Shown piece after piece: positions 18,753 through 27,276 of a DNA stretch of 64,000 nucleotides; position 1 is the first letter of the stretch, and each line of letters opens with the position of its first letter. Source of the stretch: Verrucomicrobiales bacterium (GTDB taxonomy: Bacteria > Verrucomicrobiota > Verrucomicrobiia > Verrucomicrobiales > DEV007); NCBI GenBank assembly GCA_016795505.1, contig JAEUHH010000071.1:1-64000 (forward strand), written 5' to 3'. The notes beneath the pieces were generated by a model. The model was not told the origin of the DNA, did no database searches, and saw only the letters and a list, made by a program, of their open reading frames with translations. Made by a program: the position numbers and the translations under genes.

Positions 18753-19985
18753 TTACAAGCGCAGGGAAAAGGTGTAGTAGGCGGTGCCGGCCATCTCCTC
18801 CGGCCGCATGCGGCGATGGCGCAGGCTCTCGCTCCAGCTCTCGGTAAAGAGGACTTCCTGTCGCTCGGTGTTGTAGCCGGTGATGACGCTGGCGTGGTTG
18901 TAGGCCTGACGGCCAGGCCAGTCGGCGCGGTCGGCGGCATCGGCCTCGGGGAGGCGGGCTTCGGGATCGCGGGCGAGCTTCTTGAGGAAGGCGGTGTGGA
19001 GGAAGTCGCGCTCCTGGGTCCAGCGGCGCCAGACGACGACGGGCAGCCCGGCATCGAGGGAGGCGATGGTTTTCTCGTGGTCGTAGGCGGTGGCCCGCGC
19101 GAGGCGGAAGCCGGCTTCGGCGGCGGCGGCCTCGTAGGTCTCGCGGATGTGGGAGCCCTGGGTGCTGCCGTAGCGGATGCCGGCGGCGGCGGCGTAGTCC
19201 TCGGTATCGATCCAGAGGCCGAGTGACTGCATGGCCATGGCGAGGGCCGAGACGCCGCAGTAGGCGCGATCGCCCTGGGGCAGGATGGGAATGTCGTCGA
19301 GCAGGACGTCGCCATTCGGGTGGCGGGTGGCGGCGCGGGCGTAGGTAGCTTGGCGATCGCTGTCGCGGCGCTCGCGCTCGGCGGAGTCGAACCACTGCCG
19401 GGCGGCGGGCTCGTCGCGGAAAAGGACGAGCTTCACCAACTGCTCGTCGATGCGGTGGAGCCGGGCGGTGAGGTTGCCGGTGCGGTAGAGGGTGACGGAC
19501 TGGCTGAGCATGGGCTCCTGACCCAGAGTGGCGGCGGTGCCGGGGGCGCCGGCGAGCCGCTCGATGCCGGCTTTCACGGTGTCGGCGACGCGGGTGTGGA
19601 GGGCGCGGAAGGCCTCGCTGTTTTCCGCCTCGGTGCGCCGGGCTTCGGACTGCGGGACGTAGCCGAAGTGGGTGCCGGCATCGAGGAACAGGAGGGTGAG
19701 GCACTCGATGGTCTCGTCGCGGCAGCGGGCGATGACGGCGTGTGGCTCGAGGCCAAACAGGCGGACGGTGGCGGGCCAGAACTTGTGGACGACGCGGGTG
19801 GGTGACAGGGCGGGGCGGAAGGTCTCGCGAAAGTCCGCGGCATCCCACATGGCGCTGTCGAGCAGGGCGGCCTCAGGGAAGGGGCCGGCATTCTGCGCGC
19901 CGGACCAGGGCGTGTGGAGGGCGGCGAACGAGGCGGCGGCTCCGCGCATCCACCGGCGCCGGGAGACGGTCGCGGGCCAGGTCAC
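18753..19985 (-). CDS. Exported papain-fold (C39-like) cysteine peptidase-type protein
   Basis: The 410-aa protein has a Tat-like leader (SRRRWMRGAAASFAALH). Its C-terminal half resembles C39-type cysteine peptidases: ILPQGDRAYCGVSALAMAMQ supplies the oxyanion Gln and nucleophile Cys, and YNHASVITGYN supplies the His. Asn or Asp in the TESWSESLR area could complete the site. The first 220 residues match nothing I recognise. Its start overlaps the stop of the upstream gene (ATGA), pointing to a two-gene unit. Substrate unknown. Confidence 0.65.
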   Translation of the reverse strand: MTWPATVSRRRWMRGAAASFAALHTPWSGAQNAGPFPEAALLDSAMWDAADFRETFRPALSPTRVVHKFWPATVRLFGLEPHAVIARCRDETIECLTLLFLDAGTHFGYVPQSEARRTEAENSEAFRALHTRVADTVKAGIERLAGAPGTAATLGQEPMLSQSVTLYRTGNLTARLHRIDEQLVKLVLFRDEPAARQWFDSAERERRDSDRQATYARAATRHPNGDVLLDDIPILPQGDRAYCGVSALAMAMQSLGLWIDTEDYAAAAGIRYGSTQGSHIRETYEAAAAEAGFRLARATAYDHEKTIASLDAGLPVVVWRRWTQERDFLHTAFLKKLARDPEARLPEADAADRADWPGRQAYNHASVITGYNTERQEVLFTESWSESLRHRRMRPEEMAGTAYYTFSLRL

Positions 19986-20518
19986 CGGGCAGGCGGCGCG
20001 GGGGTGAAGGTCACGACGAGATCGCCGCTGGCGGGTCGCGGGGTGACGACGAGCCGGGCGGCTCCGGCGCGGTAGTGATCGGTGGCGGTGTCGTCTGACC
20101 AGGTGGCGAGATTTCGCCGCAGGGTGCGCTCGAGATCGGCCAGAGTGGCGCCGCGGGCGGGCTGGAAGACGGCGTCGAAGCGTACCGGCAGGTCGTCAAT
20201 GCGCTGGACGGTCACCTCCGCGGCGGGCAGTCCGAAGATGGTGGCGGGAACGGTGAGCCGGCTGAGTTCGACGCGGGTATCGGTGATCTCGGGGGCTTTC
20301 CAAGGCTCCCAGGTGGCCTTGAGCCGCGCGCCGGGCTGCCAGGTGGCCGGGAGGGCGGCGAAATCCTCGAAGTGCATCCCGGCGAGATTGATGAAGCCGA
20401 CGCCGATCTGGTTGGGGATGGCCTGGAGGCGGCCTGGAGAGCCAGCGAGAAGACCCAAGGCTGCGGGGATGGCGATGGCAGCGGCGCGGCGCGTGGGAAA
20501 GCGGGATGAAGCGTTCAT
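19982..20518 (-). CDS. Exported protein of unknown function, coupled to the peptidase-like gene
   Basis: The 178-aa protein has a signal-peptide-like N-terminus (RRAAAIAIPAALGLLAGSPG) and no family I recognise. The mature part contains FINLAGMHFEDFAALPATW and looks like mixed beta structure. Its stop overlaps the start of the downstream peptidase-like gene by four bases, so a shared role in the same compartment is likely. Confidence 0.6.
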   Translation of the reverse strand: MNASSRFPTRRAAAIAIPAALGLLAGSPGRLQAIPNQIGVGFINLAGMHFEDFAALPATWQPGARLKATWEPWKAPEITDTRVELSRLTVPATIFGLPAAEVTVQRIDDLPVRFDAVFQPARGATLADLERTLRRNLATWSDDTATDHYRAGAARLVVTPRPASGDLVVTFTPAPPAR

Positions 20519-20563
20519 GGGAAGGACTTTGGCACGGACACGCAGTCGGAGGCGAGCCAGAAA

Positions 20564-20818
20564 TCAAGGCTCGAGATCCTCCAGCTTTGTTACCTGTCCC
20601 TTTTGTTTTTGATCCCGTGCCTTCGCAATTCTGGCTTCGAATCGCGGATCGTTTTCCAATTGGTACTCGAAATAGTCGTCCTCATCGGCAAAACCGATCA
20701 GGATTCCCGCAGGTCGACCATGCCGGGTGATCAAAACGCGATCAGTGGCGGCTTGCTTCAGCAGGGCTGAAAGCTGATTTTTCGCTTCGTGCAGGGCAAC
20801 TTTAGTCATTTTTTTCAT
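20564..20818 (-). CDS. Phd/YefM-family antitoxin
   Basis: The 84-aa protein has the family pattern: KVALHEAKNQLSALLKQA, then RVLITRHGRPAGILIGF, then an acidic tail (EDDYFEYQLENDPRFEARI). The N-terminal part normally binds operator DNA and the tail wraps the toxin. It overlaps the toxin gene by 17 bases and lies downstream of it, the reverse of the commonest gene order. Confidence 0.85.
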   Translation of the reverse strand: MKKMTKVALHEAKNQLSALLKQAATDRVLITRHGRPAGILIGFADEDDYFEYQLENDPRFEARIAKARDQKQKGQVTKLEDLEP

Positions 20819-21107
20819 CGGGTTCGGAGTTTGATCTCAGCCATGATTCGGAGGAATCCTTGGCAACTATCCCCAAGATGGTGACCGTTGAATCCTCCAC
20901 ATCGTAGTAGATTCGGTGTGATTCGACTCGCAGTCGATATTGGGGGCGTCGGAGTTCCCTAAGTCGTTTGATGCGGCTCTTGCTTACCTTGGTGGGTTGA
21001 TTGCGGAGATGCGTCTCCATGGCTTTCCGGATGATGGCCCTAAGGTGGGCATCCAAGGCTCGATAGTCCTCCCGCGCATCGTCGGTCAGTTCAATTTCGA
21101 ATGCCAT
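20802..21107 (-). CDS. RelE/ParE-family toxin
   Basis: The 101-aa basic protein has the RelE/ParE layout: EIELTDDAREDYRALDAHLR, then RIKRLRELRRPQYRLRVESH, then RIYYDVEDSTVTILGIV. Such toxins either cut mRNA on the ribosome or inhibit gyrase; sequence alone does not decide. The C-terminal tail (SSESWLRSNSEPDEKND) overlaps the antitoxin gene. The pair sits between two secreted-protein units and could move independently. Confidence 0.85.
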   Translation of the reverse strand: MAFEIELTDDAREDYRALDAHLRAIIRKAMETHLRNQPTKVSKSRIKRLRELRRPQYRLRVESHRIYYDVEDSTVTILGIVAKDSSESWLRSNSEPDEKND

Positions 21108-21292
21108 TCTGGCCAGAATATGGCCTAAACATACCCGTGCAAGGTCTAGTTCCGCAAGGCGTCAAGTGTGGCGGGAGGTGGCGGATCGGAATCCGTTCAG
21201 ATTCGCCCACCGATTTCCTCACATCTTGCCCCTCGCGTCCCGCGGAACCGCACTGGACAGCCCGACGAACTCCGGGGCAGAATGGCGGCACG

Positions 21293-24226
21293 ATGATGAG
21301 GACGTTTTCACAGGGGACCGCGATGCTGGCGGCCGTCTTACTGGTCCTGAGCCCGCCCCAAGAGGCGCCGGCTCAGGACACGCGGCTGGTGCGGGAGACC
21401 GAGGCGCTGACGCCCGACGAGCAGCAGGCGCGGCTGCGGGTGCCGGAGGGCTTCGCGGTGGAGCTGTTCGCCAGCGAACCGATGATCAACAAGCCGATCA
21501 ATCTCGCCTTCGATACGCGGGGCCGGCTGTGGGTCTCGTCCACGGTGGAGTATCCCTACGCGGCGGCGCGGGATCGCTGGGAGGACGACGCGGGCTCCCG
21601 GGTGCGGGACAGCCGGGACGCGATCAAGATCCTGGAAGACACCGACGGCGACGGGCGGGCCGACCGGGTGACGGACTTCGCCGATGGACTGAACATCCCG
21701 ACCGGTGTGTTGCCCTGGACGCGTCCGGGCGATGCGGCCGGCTGTATCGCGTGGAGCATTCCCAACATCTGGTATTTCGGTGACCGGGATGGCGACGGGC
21801 GTTGCGACACCCGCGAGGTGCTCTTCGGGCCACTCGGCTACGAGAAGGACACCCATGGGATGTGCAGCAGCTTCCGCCTCGGGCGCGATGGTTGGGTCTA
21901 TGCCACGCACGGGTTCAACAACACGAGCCACTTCCGGGTGCGGCCGGAGCATCTGCGCGGCGCAAAGCCGGGCGATCCCGGCACGGCGCTGGATCTGCAC
22001 TCGGGGAATGTGTTCCGTTTTCTCCCCGACGGCTCGCGGGTGGAGATCTGGTCGTGGGGGCAGGTGAATCCCTTCGGCCTGGCCTGGGACCGGCGGGGAA
22101 ATCTCTACAGCGCCGACTGTCACAGCGCGCCGGTTTACCAACTGCTGCGCGGGGCGCACTACCCGAGCTTTGGCAAGCCGCACGACGGATTGGGATTTGC
22201 GCCGACCATGATCAGCCACACTCATGGCTCGACCGGCATCTGCGGCATCGCCTGGCTGGACGATGGGCGCTGGGGCGCGGATTGGAACGACCGGGTCTTC
22301 ATCGGCAATGTGGTCACATCGCGGGTGAATCTCGACCGCATCGAGTGGCGCGGTTCGACGCCGGTGGCGGTTGAGGAGCCGGACTTTCTCGTGAGCGAGG
22401 ACCCGTGGTTCCGGCCCGTGGATCTGCAACTGGGACCCGATGGGGCGCTGTATGTGGCCGACTTTTACAATCGCATCATCGGCCACTATGAGGTGCCGCT
22501 GGATCATCCCGGCCGCGACCGCGAGCGGGGCCGGATCTGGCGGGTGCGCCCGCTGGCGAAGCTGGCGCCGGCCCCACCAGGCGACCCACCCGTGCGGGTG
22601 ACGCCGGAAGGGGCGCTGGCTTCGTTGAAAAGCGCCTCGCCCCACGAGCGGCGGCTGGCGGCGGCGCATTTGCAGGCGTCACCCCGCGTCGAGGCGGCAG
22701 TCCCGCTGGTCGGGGCGCTCGACGGGACGCCGGAGGAGGACACCCATCTCGCCCACGCGTTGAAACTGGCCCTGCGGGAGACGCTCGCGCTGCCGGGTGG
22801 CTTTTCTGCGCTGAGTCAGGCGGGGCAGGCAGGGCATGAGGCCCTGATTGCCGTCGCGCTGGCGGTGCCGGGGGCGGAGGCGTCGGCTTTTCTGCTCGAC
22901 CGATGGCGGGAACGGCCTGACTTCGAGGAAATCGCGGTCCGCGACCTGCTGCTCCACCTCGGACGCCATGCCAGTGAAGAAACGACGGCTGGGGCGATGC
23001 GCCAAGCCCGCCAAGCCGGGCAACCGTCCCTGGAAACGCAAGCCGACCGCCTGATGGCCCTGCACGAAGGCCGGCTGGAGCGCGAAGGCATCGCCCTGAC
23101 GCCGGAGCTGTCCGCGTGGGCGGTGGAACTGTCCCGTGGACTCATCGGAGCCAGCGCTGTCAATGCCGAGCCCGACTGGCGGGCGCTGGACCATCCGCAG
23201 CACCCCGGCGGCGACTCGCCGTGGATGCTGCAGGAGCGTCCAGCCGCGGACGGGAGCACGGTGACAGTGATTTCCAGCCTGCGCCGGGGCGAGCCACGGG
23301 CCGAGCAGCGCACCGGCATCCTGCGCAGCCGGGCGTTTCCGGCCCCGGCGCTGCTGAGCCTCTGGCTGTGCGGCCATCGCGGGGCGCCAGGGGCGGCGGC
23401 GCATCCGAAGAATCAGGTGAGGCTGGTCAAGGATGGTGGCAATGAGGTGGTGGCGAGTGCCTTCCCGCCGCGACACGACTCGGCGGAGCGGGTGACTTGG
23501 GACCTGTCCGCGGTGATGGGGCAGGCGGTGCGGCTGGAGATCGTCGATGGCGATGCCGGCAGCGCCTACGCCTGGCTCGGCGTGGGGCGGATCGAACCGG
23601 CGGTGGTGCGGGTGGAGAGTTTTGCCAATGCCGAGGGCCGCGACCGGGCGCTGCGCGGTCTGGCCGGACTGCTGAGATACACCGCACCCGCCGACCTGCG
23701 AACGGCTTTGGCGGCGTGGCTGCCCGCCAGTCCGCCGCCGCCTCCGGCACCAGTGGCACCCGAGCAGCGCGCGGCGCTCGACCGGCTCATTGCATCCCGG
23801 GTGGCGGCCTTTTCCGCCGGCACCCCGGACCGGGAGCGCGGCGCGGTGCTATTCCGGACGCACTGCGCCGTCTGCCATCGGATCGGGGCGGAGGGCGGAC
23901 TCATCGGCCCCCAACTCGATGGCGTCGGCAAGCGGGGCGTCGAGCGACTGGCGGAGGATCTGCTCGATCCCAACCGGAACGTCGATGCGCATTTTCATCT
24001 CCACACCGTTACCCTGGCCGATGGCCGGGTGATGGGTGGTTTCGCGCGTAGCGAGACCCCGCGGGTCCTGCGGCTGGTCGATGCGGCCGGTCAGGAGCAC
24101 GTCGTGCCGAAAGCCGGCATTGCGGCCAGCCAAGTGACGCCGATCTCGTTGATGCCGCCGAATTTCGGCGACCTGCTCGACGAAGCGGCCTGCCGCGATC
24201 TGCTGGGCTGGCTGCTCGAGCGGTGA
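21293..24226 (+). CDS. PVC-type secreted dehydrogenase with HEAT region and C-terminal cytochrome c
   Basis: The 977-aa protein has a signal peptide (TAMLAAVLLVLSPPQEAPAQ). A beta-propeller of the PVC membrane-bound dehydrogenase type follows (about 30-430: VELFASEPMINKPINLAFD, ILEDTDGDGRADRVT, GPDGALYVADFYNRIIGHYE). After it come a helical-repeat region (about 440-650), a beta-rich segment and a heme domain with THCAVCHRIGAEGG near residue 858. The end DGRVMGGFARSETPRVLRL is typical of this heme-domain family. It is presumed to oxidise sugars or alcohols in the periplasm; substrate unknown. The start MMRTF follows a poorly conserved stretch and gives a good signal peptide. Confidence 0.88.
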   Translation: MMRTFSQGTAMLAAVLLVLSPPQEAPAQDTRLVRETEALTPDEQQARLRVPEGFAVELFASEPMINKPINLAFDTRGRLWVSSTVEYPYAAARDRWEDDAGSRVRDSRDAIKILEDTDGDGRADRVTDFADGLNIPTGVLPWTRPGDAAGCIAWSIPNIWYFGDRDGDGRCDTREVLFGPLGYEKDTHGMCSSFRLGRDGWVYATHGFNNTSHFRVRPEHLRGAKPGDPGTALDLHSGNVFRFLPDGSRVEIWSWGQVNPFGLAWDRRGNLYSADCHSAPVYQLLRGAHYPSFGKPHDGLGFAPTMISHTHGSTGICGIAWLDDGRWGADWNDRVFIGNVVTSRVNLDRIEWRGSTPVAVEEPDFLVSEDPWFRPVDLQLGPDGALYVADFYNRIIGHYEVPLDHPGRDRERGRIWRVRPLAKLAPAPPGDPPVRVTPEGALASLKSASPHERRLAAAHLQASPRVEAAVPLVGALDGTPEEDTHLAHALKLALRETLALPGGFSALSQAGQAGHEALIAVALAVPGAEASAFLLDRWRERPDFEEIAVRDLLLHLGRHASEETTAGAMRQARQAGQPSLETQADRLMALHEGRLEREGIALTPELSAWAVELSRGLIGASAVNAEPDWRALDHPQHPGGDSPWMLQERPAADGSTVTVISSLRRGEPRAEQRTGILRSRAFPAPALLSLWLCGHRGAPGAAAHPKNQVRLVKDGGNEVVASAFPPRHDSAERVTWDLSAVMGQAVRLEIVDGDAGSAYAWLGVGRIEPAVVRVESFANAEGRDRALRGLAGLLRYTAPADLRTALAAWLPASPPPPPAPVAPEQRAALDRLIASRVAAFSAGTPDRERGAVLFRTHCAVCHRIGAEGGLIGPQLDGVGKRGVERLAEDLLDPNRNVDAHFHLHTVTLADGRVMGGFARSETPRVLRLVDAAGQEHVVPKAGIAASQVTPISLMPPNFGDLLDEAACRDLLGWLLER

Positions 24227-24259
24227 GGCGGCGACGGATCGACCGCCGCCGCGTCCCGA

Positions 24260-25459
24260 TCAGAGCGTGCGATAGGCGTGCTCCAGCGCGAGCAAGGCGT
24301 AGGCGGTGACGAGGACCGGATTGTCTTCCATCCAGCGGCTCGAGTCTTTGTTGATCCACGAGCCATCGGGCTGCTGGTGATTGAACAGCGCCACTGCGAG
24401 CTCCTGCTTCCAGTCGGCCTGACGGCCATCGGCGAGGGCGATCTTGCCGGTGCGGCTGGTGGCGAGGGCTTTCGACATGGTGTGGTAGTAGTAGAAAAGC
24501 CCCTGGGCATCCATGCCGGGATTCTCGGCGAGGGTGTAGTTCTTCGACAGCCATTCGCGCACGGCGACGACCCGCGGATCGTCATCGCTCATCTCGGCGT
24601 AGATGAAGCTCAGCAGGCCCGCATAGCTCATGCTGCCGTAGGAACGCAGCGCGACGCGGCCATTGCCGAGGTCGATCTCGTCGCTCTTGGTGTCGCCGGG
24701 GAAGTAAACAAAGCCACCCTGGTCCTCCTTGCGCAGCCCGACCGTGTCGCCGAGCAGCTTCGTGGTGGCCTCGGAATTCTGGCAGCGCGAGACGAACTCG
24801 ATGGCGGCGTCCCAGTCGAGGTCAAACTCCTTCGTCTCGTCGAATTCGGTGTCGGCGAGCGCCTTTTTCGAATAGTAGAGCGCCTCCAGCGCGAGGTGCG
24901 TGTTCGACAGGTCAGAGTGGGCGTAGGTGCCGCCGTAGCCGATGCCCCCGTCGAGCAGATTGTCGGTCTGGCCACGCTTGTCGAAGTCCTGCTGCTGATT
25001 GATGAGCAAGCGGCGGGCCTTGGCGATGACGGGCAGGTGATCCTTCTCACCGGAGAGGCTCAGCGCCGTCAGTGACAGGGCGGTGTTGTAGGTGGCCAGT
25101 CCCTTGGTGTAGAGGCCGCCATCGACCTGGCGGGTGGAAAGGATGTAGTCATAGCCCTTTTTCACTTCGGCCGGAAGCGGCTGGGCCGGGTCACGGTTCG
25201 GGTCGCCGAGAATGGCCATGATCGGCAGCGCCGTCAGGGCCGGATGAGTCGCATCGCTCCACGCGCCGGTCTCGGCATTCTGCTGCTTCTTCAGCCAATC
25301 GACCCCGCGCTCGATGGCGCGCTCGATCTCCAGTTTCAGGGAGACATTGCTATCGCCCGGAGCCGGGCGCTTTTTCTCCTGCGCGTGGGCCGGAGACGAC
25401 AGGACGATCGCGGCGAGCGATGACAACACGAGGCTGGTGGCGGGAACGAGGCGTTTCAT
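24260..25459 (-). CDS. Exported prenyltransferase/squalene-cyclase-repeat protein
   Basis: The 399-aa protein has a signal peptide ending AHAQ and repeated alpha-alpha barrel units: ALTALPIMAIL, VDGGLYTKGLATYNTALSLT, SDLSNTHLALEAL and SYGSMSYAGLLSFIYAEM. The unit resembles terpene cyclases and protein prenyltransferases. I see no clear DxDD catalytic motif, and export argues against hopanoid synthesis. Exported homologues are common in PVC bacteria with unproven roles. It converges with the upstream PVC dehydrogenase. Confidence 0.75.
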   Translation of the reverse strand: MKRLVPATSLVLSSLAAIVLSSPAHAQEKKRPAPGDSNVSLKLEIERAIERGVDWLKKQQNAETGAWSDATHPALTALPIMAILGDPNRDPAQPLPAEVKKGYDYILSTRQVDGGLYTKGLATYNTALSLTALSLSGEKDHLPVIAKARRLLINQQQDFDKRGQTDNLLDGGIGYGGTYAHSDLSNTHLALEALYYSKKALADTEFDETKEFDLDWDAAIEFVSRCQNSEATTKLLGDTVGLRKEDQGGFVYFPGDTKSDEIDLGNGRVALRSYGSMSYAGLLSFIYAEMSDDDPRVVAVREWLSKNYTLAENPGMDAQGLFYYYHTMSKALATSRTGKIALADGRQADWKQELAVALFNHQQPDGSWINKDSSRWMEDNPVLVTAYALLALEHAYRTL

Positions 25460-25545
25460 GGCTGGATGGTTGGGGGGGAAGGGGGATGGGTCGATCCGTT
25501 GATCGCCGAATTTAGACGGGACTCGGCCCGATTGTGATAGGAAAA

Positions 25546-26310
25546 TTATTTAGTGGGTTGGAGCAGCACCGTCACTTTTTGTCCCACTTCGGGAGTCTTC
25601 GCGGCGTTGGCTCCCCAGCGCTCGTCGTTTTCCGCGCCCTTTCGCTCCATGTTCAGCAGAGCGATCTGGTCGAGGTAGATGGCGATGATCGAGCCTTCGA
25701 TGTCGGCGAGGAAGGTGCCGTTGGAGAGATGAGAGCCGGTCAGGATCCACGGTTCGTCGGCCATCGGCTTGCCCGACTCGGCATCGAGCACCCAGTCGGC
25801 GGCGGGATGCTCATGAGTCTGGCCGTCCTTTTCCCAGCGCACCCGGATCGCGACGGCGTCGCCGCGCTCGGATTTGTTGCCGCCCTCGATCTTCCGGCGC
25901 TGCTCCTCGGCGGGCAGGAACGTGTCGAACAGGGTGCCTTCGCCGCTGCGGTAGCGGAGCAGTTTCATCACGATCTGGAGGTCGAGCGGCTTCACCTTGG
26001 TGGTCAGGATGCCCTCATGGACCTTGCCCGACTCGTGGACCAGCAGATACTCCGTCGGCCCGCCCTCGCGCAGGTTCATGACCGCCGGCAGGCGGATCTC
26101 GCGGGATTTGGCGTCGAAAACGATCTCTCCGAGCCGGTATTCCGTCTCGCCGATCTTGGTGACGGCCGGCTTTTTGGGCGCTGCTGCCGTGGCCGGTTCG
26201 GGATCGGGAGCAGGAGTGGCGGGGGCGTTGTTTTGCCCGAATGCCGAGGAGCCGGCGAAGAGCAAGCAACTGGCCAGAGTGAGAGCGCGGAAAGCGGAGG
26301 GAAAGGTCAT
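25546..26310 (-). CDS. Exported YdjY-domain protein
   Basis: The 254-aa protein has a signal peptide (ALTLASCLLFAGSSAFG), a Pro/Ala linker, then the YdjY domain (about 55-250). Visible landmarks are IRLPAVMNLREGGPTEYLLV, GKVHEGILTTKVKPLDLQIV and GSHLSNGTFLADIEGSIIAI. The domain is recurrent in Verrucomicrobia and Planctomycetes and has no settled function. It lies upstream of the prenyltransferase-repeat gene on the same strand, 86 bases away. Confidence 0.8.
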   Translation of the reverse strand: MTFPSAFRALTLASCLLFAGSSAFGQNNAPATPAPDPEPATAAAPKKPAVTKIGETEYRLGEIVFDAKSREIRLPAVMNLREGGPTEYLLVHESGKVHEGILTTKVKPLDLQIVMKLLRYRSGEGTLFDTFLPAEEQRRKIEGGNKSERGDAVAIRVRWEKDGQTHEHPAADWVLDAESGKPMADEPWILTGSHLSNGTFLADIEGSIIAIYLDQIALLNMERKGAENDERWGANAAKTPEVGQKVTVLLQPTK

Positions 26311-26337
26311 CGCCGCCCATTATACCCGAGCCGTCGA

Positions 26338-26988
26338 TCATACCAAGCCCGCGCTTTCGACCATCGGAATCACGATGAACCCCTCGCGCTGATCGCCAAA
26401 GGCCACCGTTCGGCCCATCTGGAAACGCTCTGCGGCGACGGCGCACAGGGCGGCGTCGATCCAGTCGATGTGGCTCAATCCATCGACGGCATAGCCGGCC
26501 GCGCGGAGTTGCTCCCGCCGCGTCGCCGCCTTGTTCCGGGCCGGCACCGTTCCACCGGCAAGCGCGCAGGCGATGGCGTGGGGAAAGGTCTCGAACAGAC
26601 GGCCTCGGCCGGAGCCCTTCCCATTATAGAGGGAAAAGCCAGCCCGTTGCAGGCTCAGGTAGAGCTTTTCTCCCTGAAAGACCCAGTCGTAGAAAGGATT
26701 TCCCCGCGCCCTTTCGCGGGCCGGTGTCTTGAAACAGGCTACGGGTCGTCCCGCCACTGCCAGCGCCCGCTCGGCGAGCCGGGAACGCCCTTCGACCGCC
26801 CACGCGCAGGGCGCATCGATGCCGATCGCCGCCGGGCCGAGACTGCGGCACCACGCTGCCAGGGCATCCAGGCAGCGGCTGTGAAAGCGCTCAAAACGAT
26901 GACCCATCCGGAGCGCCGCAGCGTGAAAGCCCTTCTTCGGTCCGCCTACATCAATGCCTATCAGCGGGGATGGATCAGGAGTGGGCAT
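26338..26988 (-). CDS. DUF429-family protein (RNase H-like fold)
   Basis: The 216-aa protein starts with an RNase H-like first strand (LIGIDVGGPKKGFHAAAL), then AIGIDAPCAW, RPVACFKTPARERARGNPFY, YNGKGSGRGRLFETFPHAI and SHIDWIDAALCAVAA. The acidic residues at strand 1, strand 4 and the last helix suit a metal-dependent nuclease, which is the proposed but unproven role of this family. The start MPTPDPSPLIGIDVG is chosen because the upstream extension is not homologous. Confidence 0.8.
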   Translation of the reverse strand: MPTPDPSPLIGIDVGGPKKGFHAAALRMGHRFERFHSRCLDALAAWCRSLGPAAIGIDAPCAWAVEGRSRLAERALAVAGRPVACFKTPARERARGNPFYDWVFQGEKLYLSLQRAGFSLYNGKGSGRGRLFETFPHAIACALAGGTVPARNKAATRREQLRAAGYAVDGLSHIDWIDAALCAVAAERFQMGRTVAFGDQREGFIVIPMVESAGLV

Positions 26989-27276
26989 TGGGAAATGGGG
27001 GGGGGATGTGGGAAGGCTGAGACCCAGCACAGATCTCGGAAAACCTACAGGGAACGGAGATTCGACTCGCGCATTTTCGACATTGCCAGATCCCGTCCGT
27101 AAATCGGTAAACTTGCCAAAATGGCTTGACCCAGACACCAAATTCGGCGCAAGTTGAGCGCTCTTGATTGAGTATTCACCCAGCATTGCGCGTAATTGGC
27201 GGCCTTTGTGAATTGGCGGTGGATTGAAGATTTCGGATTAGTGAGGGTTTCGTGTAATTCTCAGATCGTCAACCAA

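Noticed and set aside
25534-27102. Plus-strand frame of 522 codons
   Set aside because: Covers the YdjY and DUF429 genes in antisense; no recognisable product.
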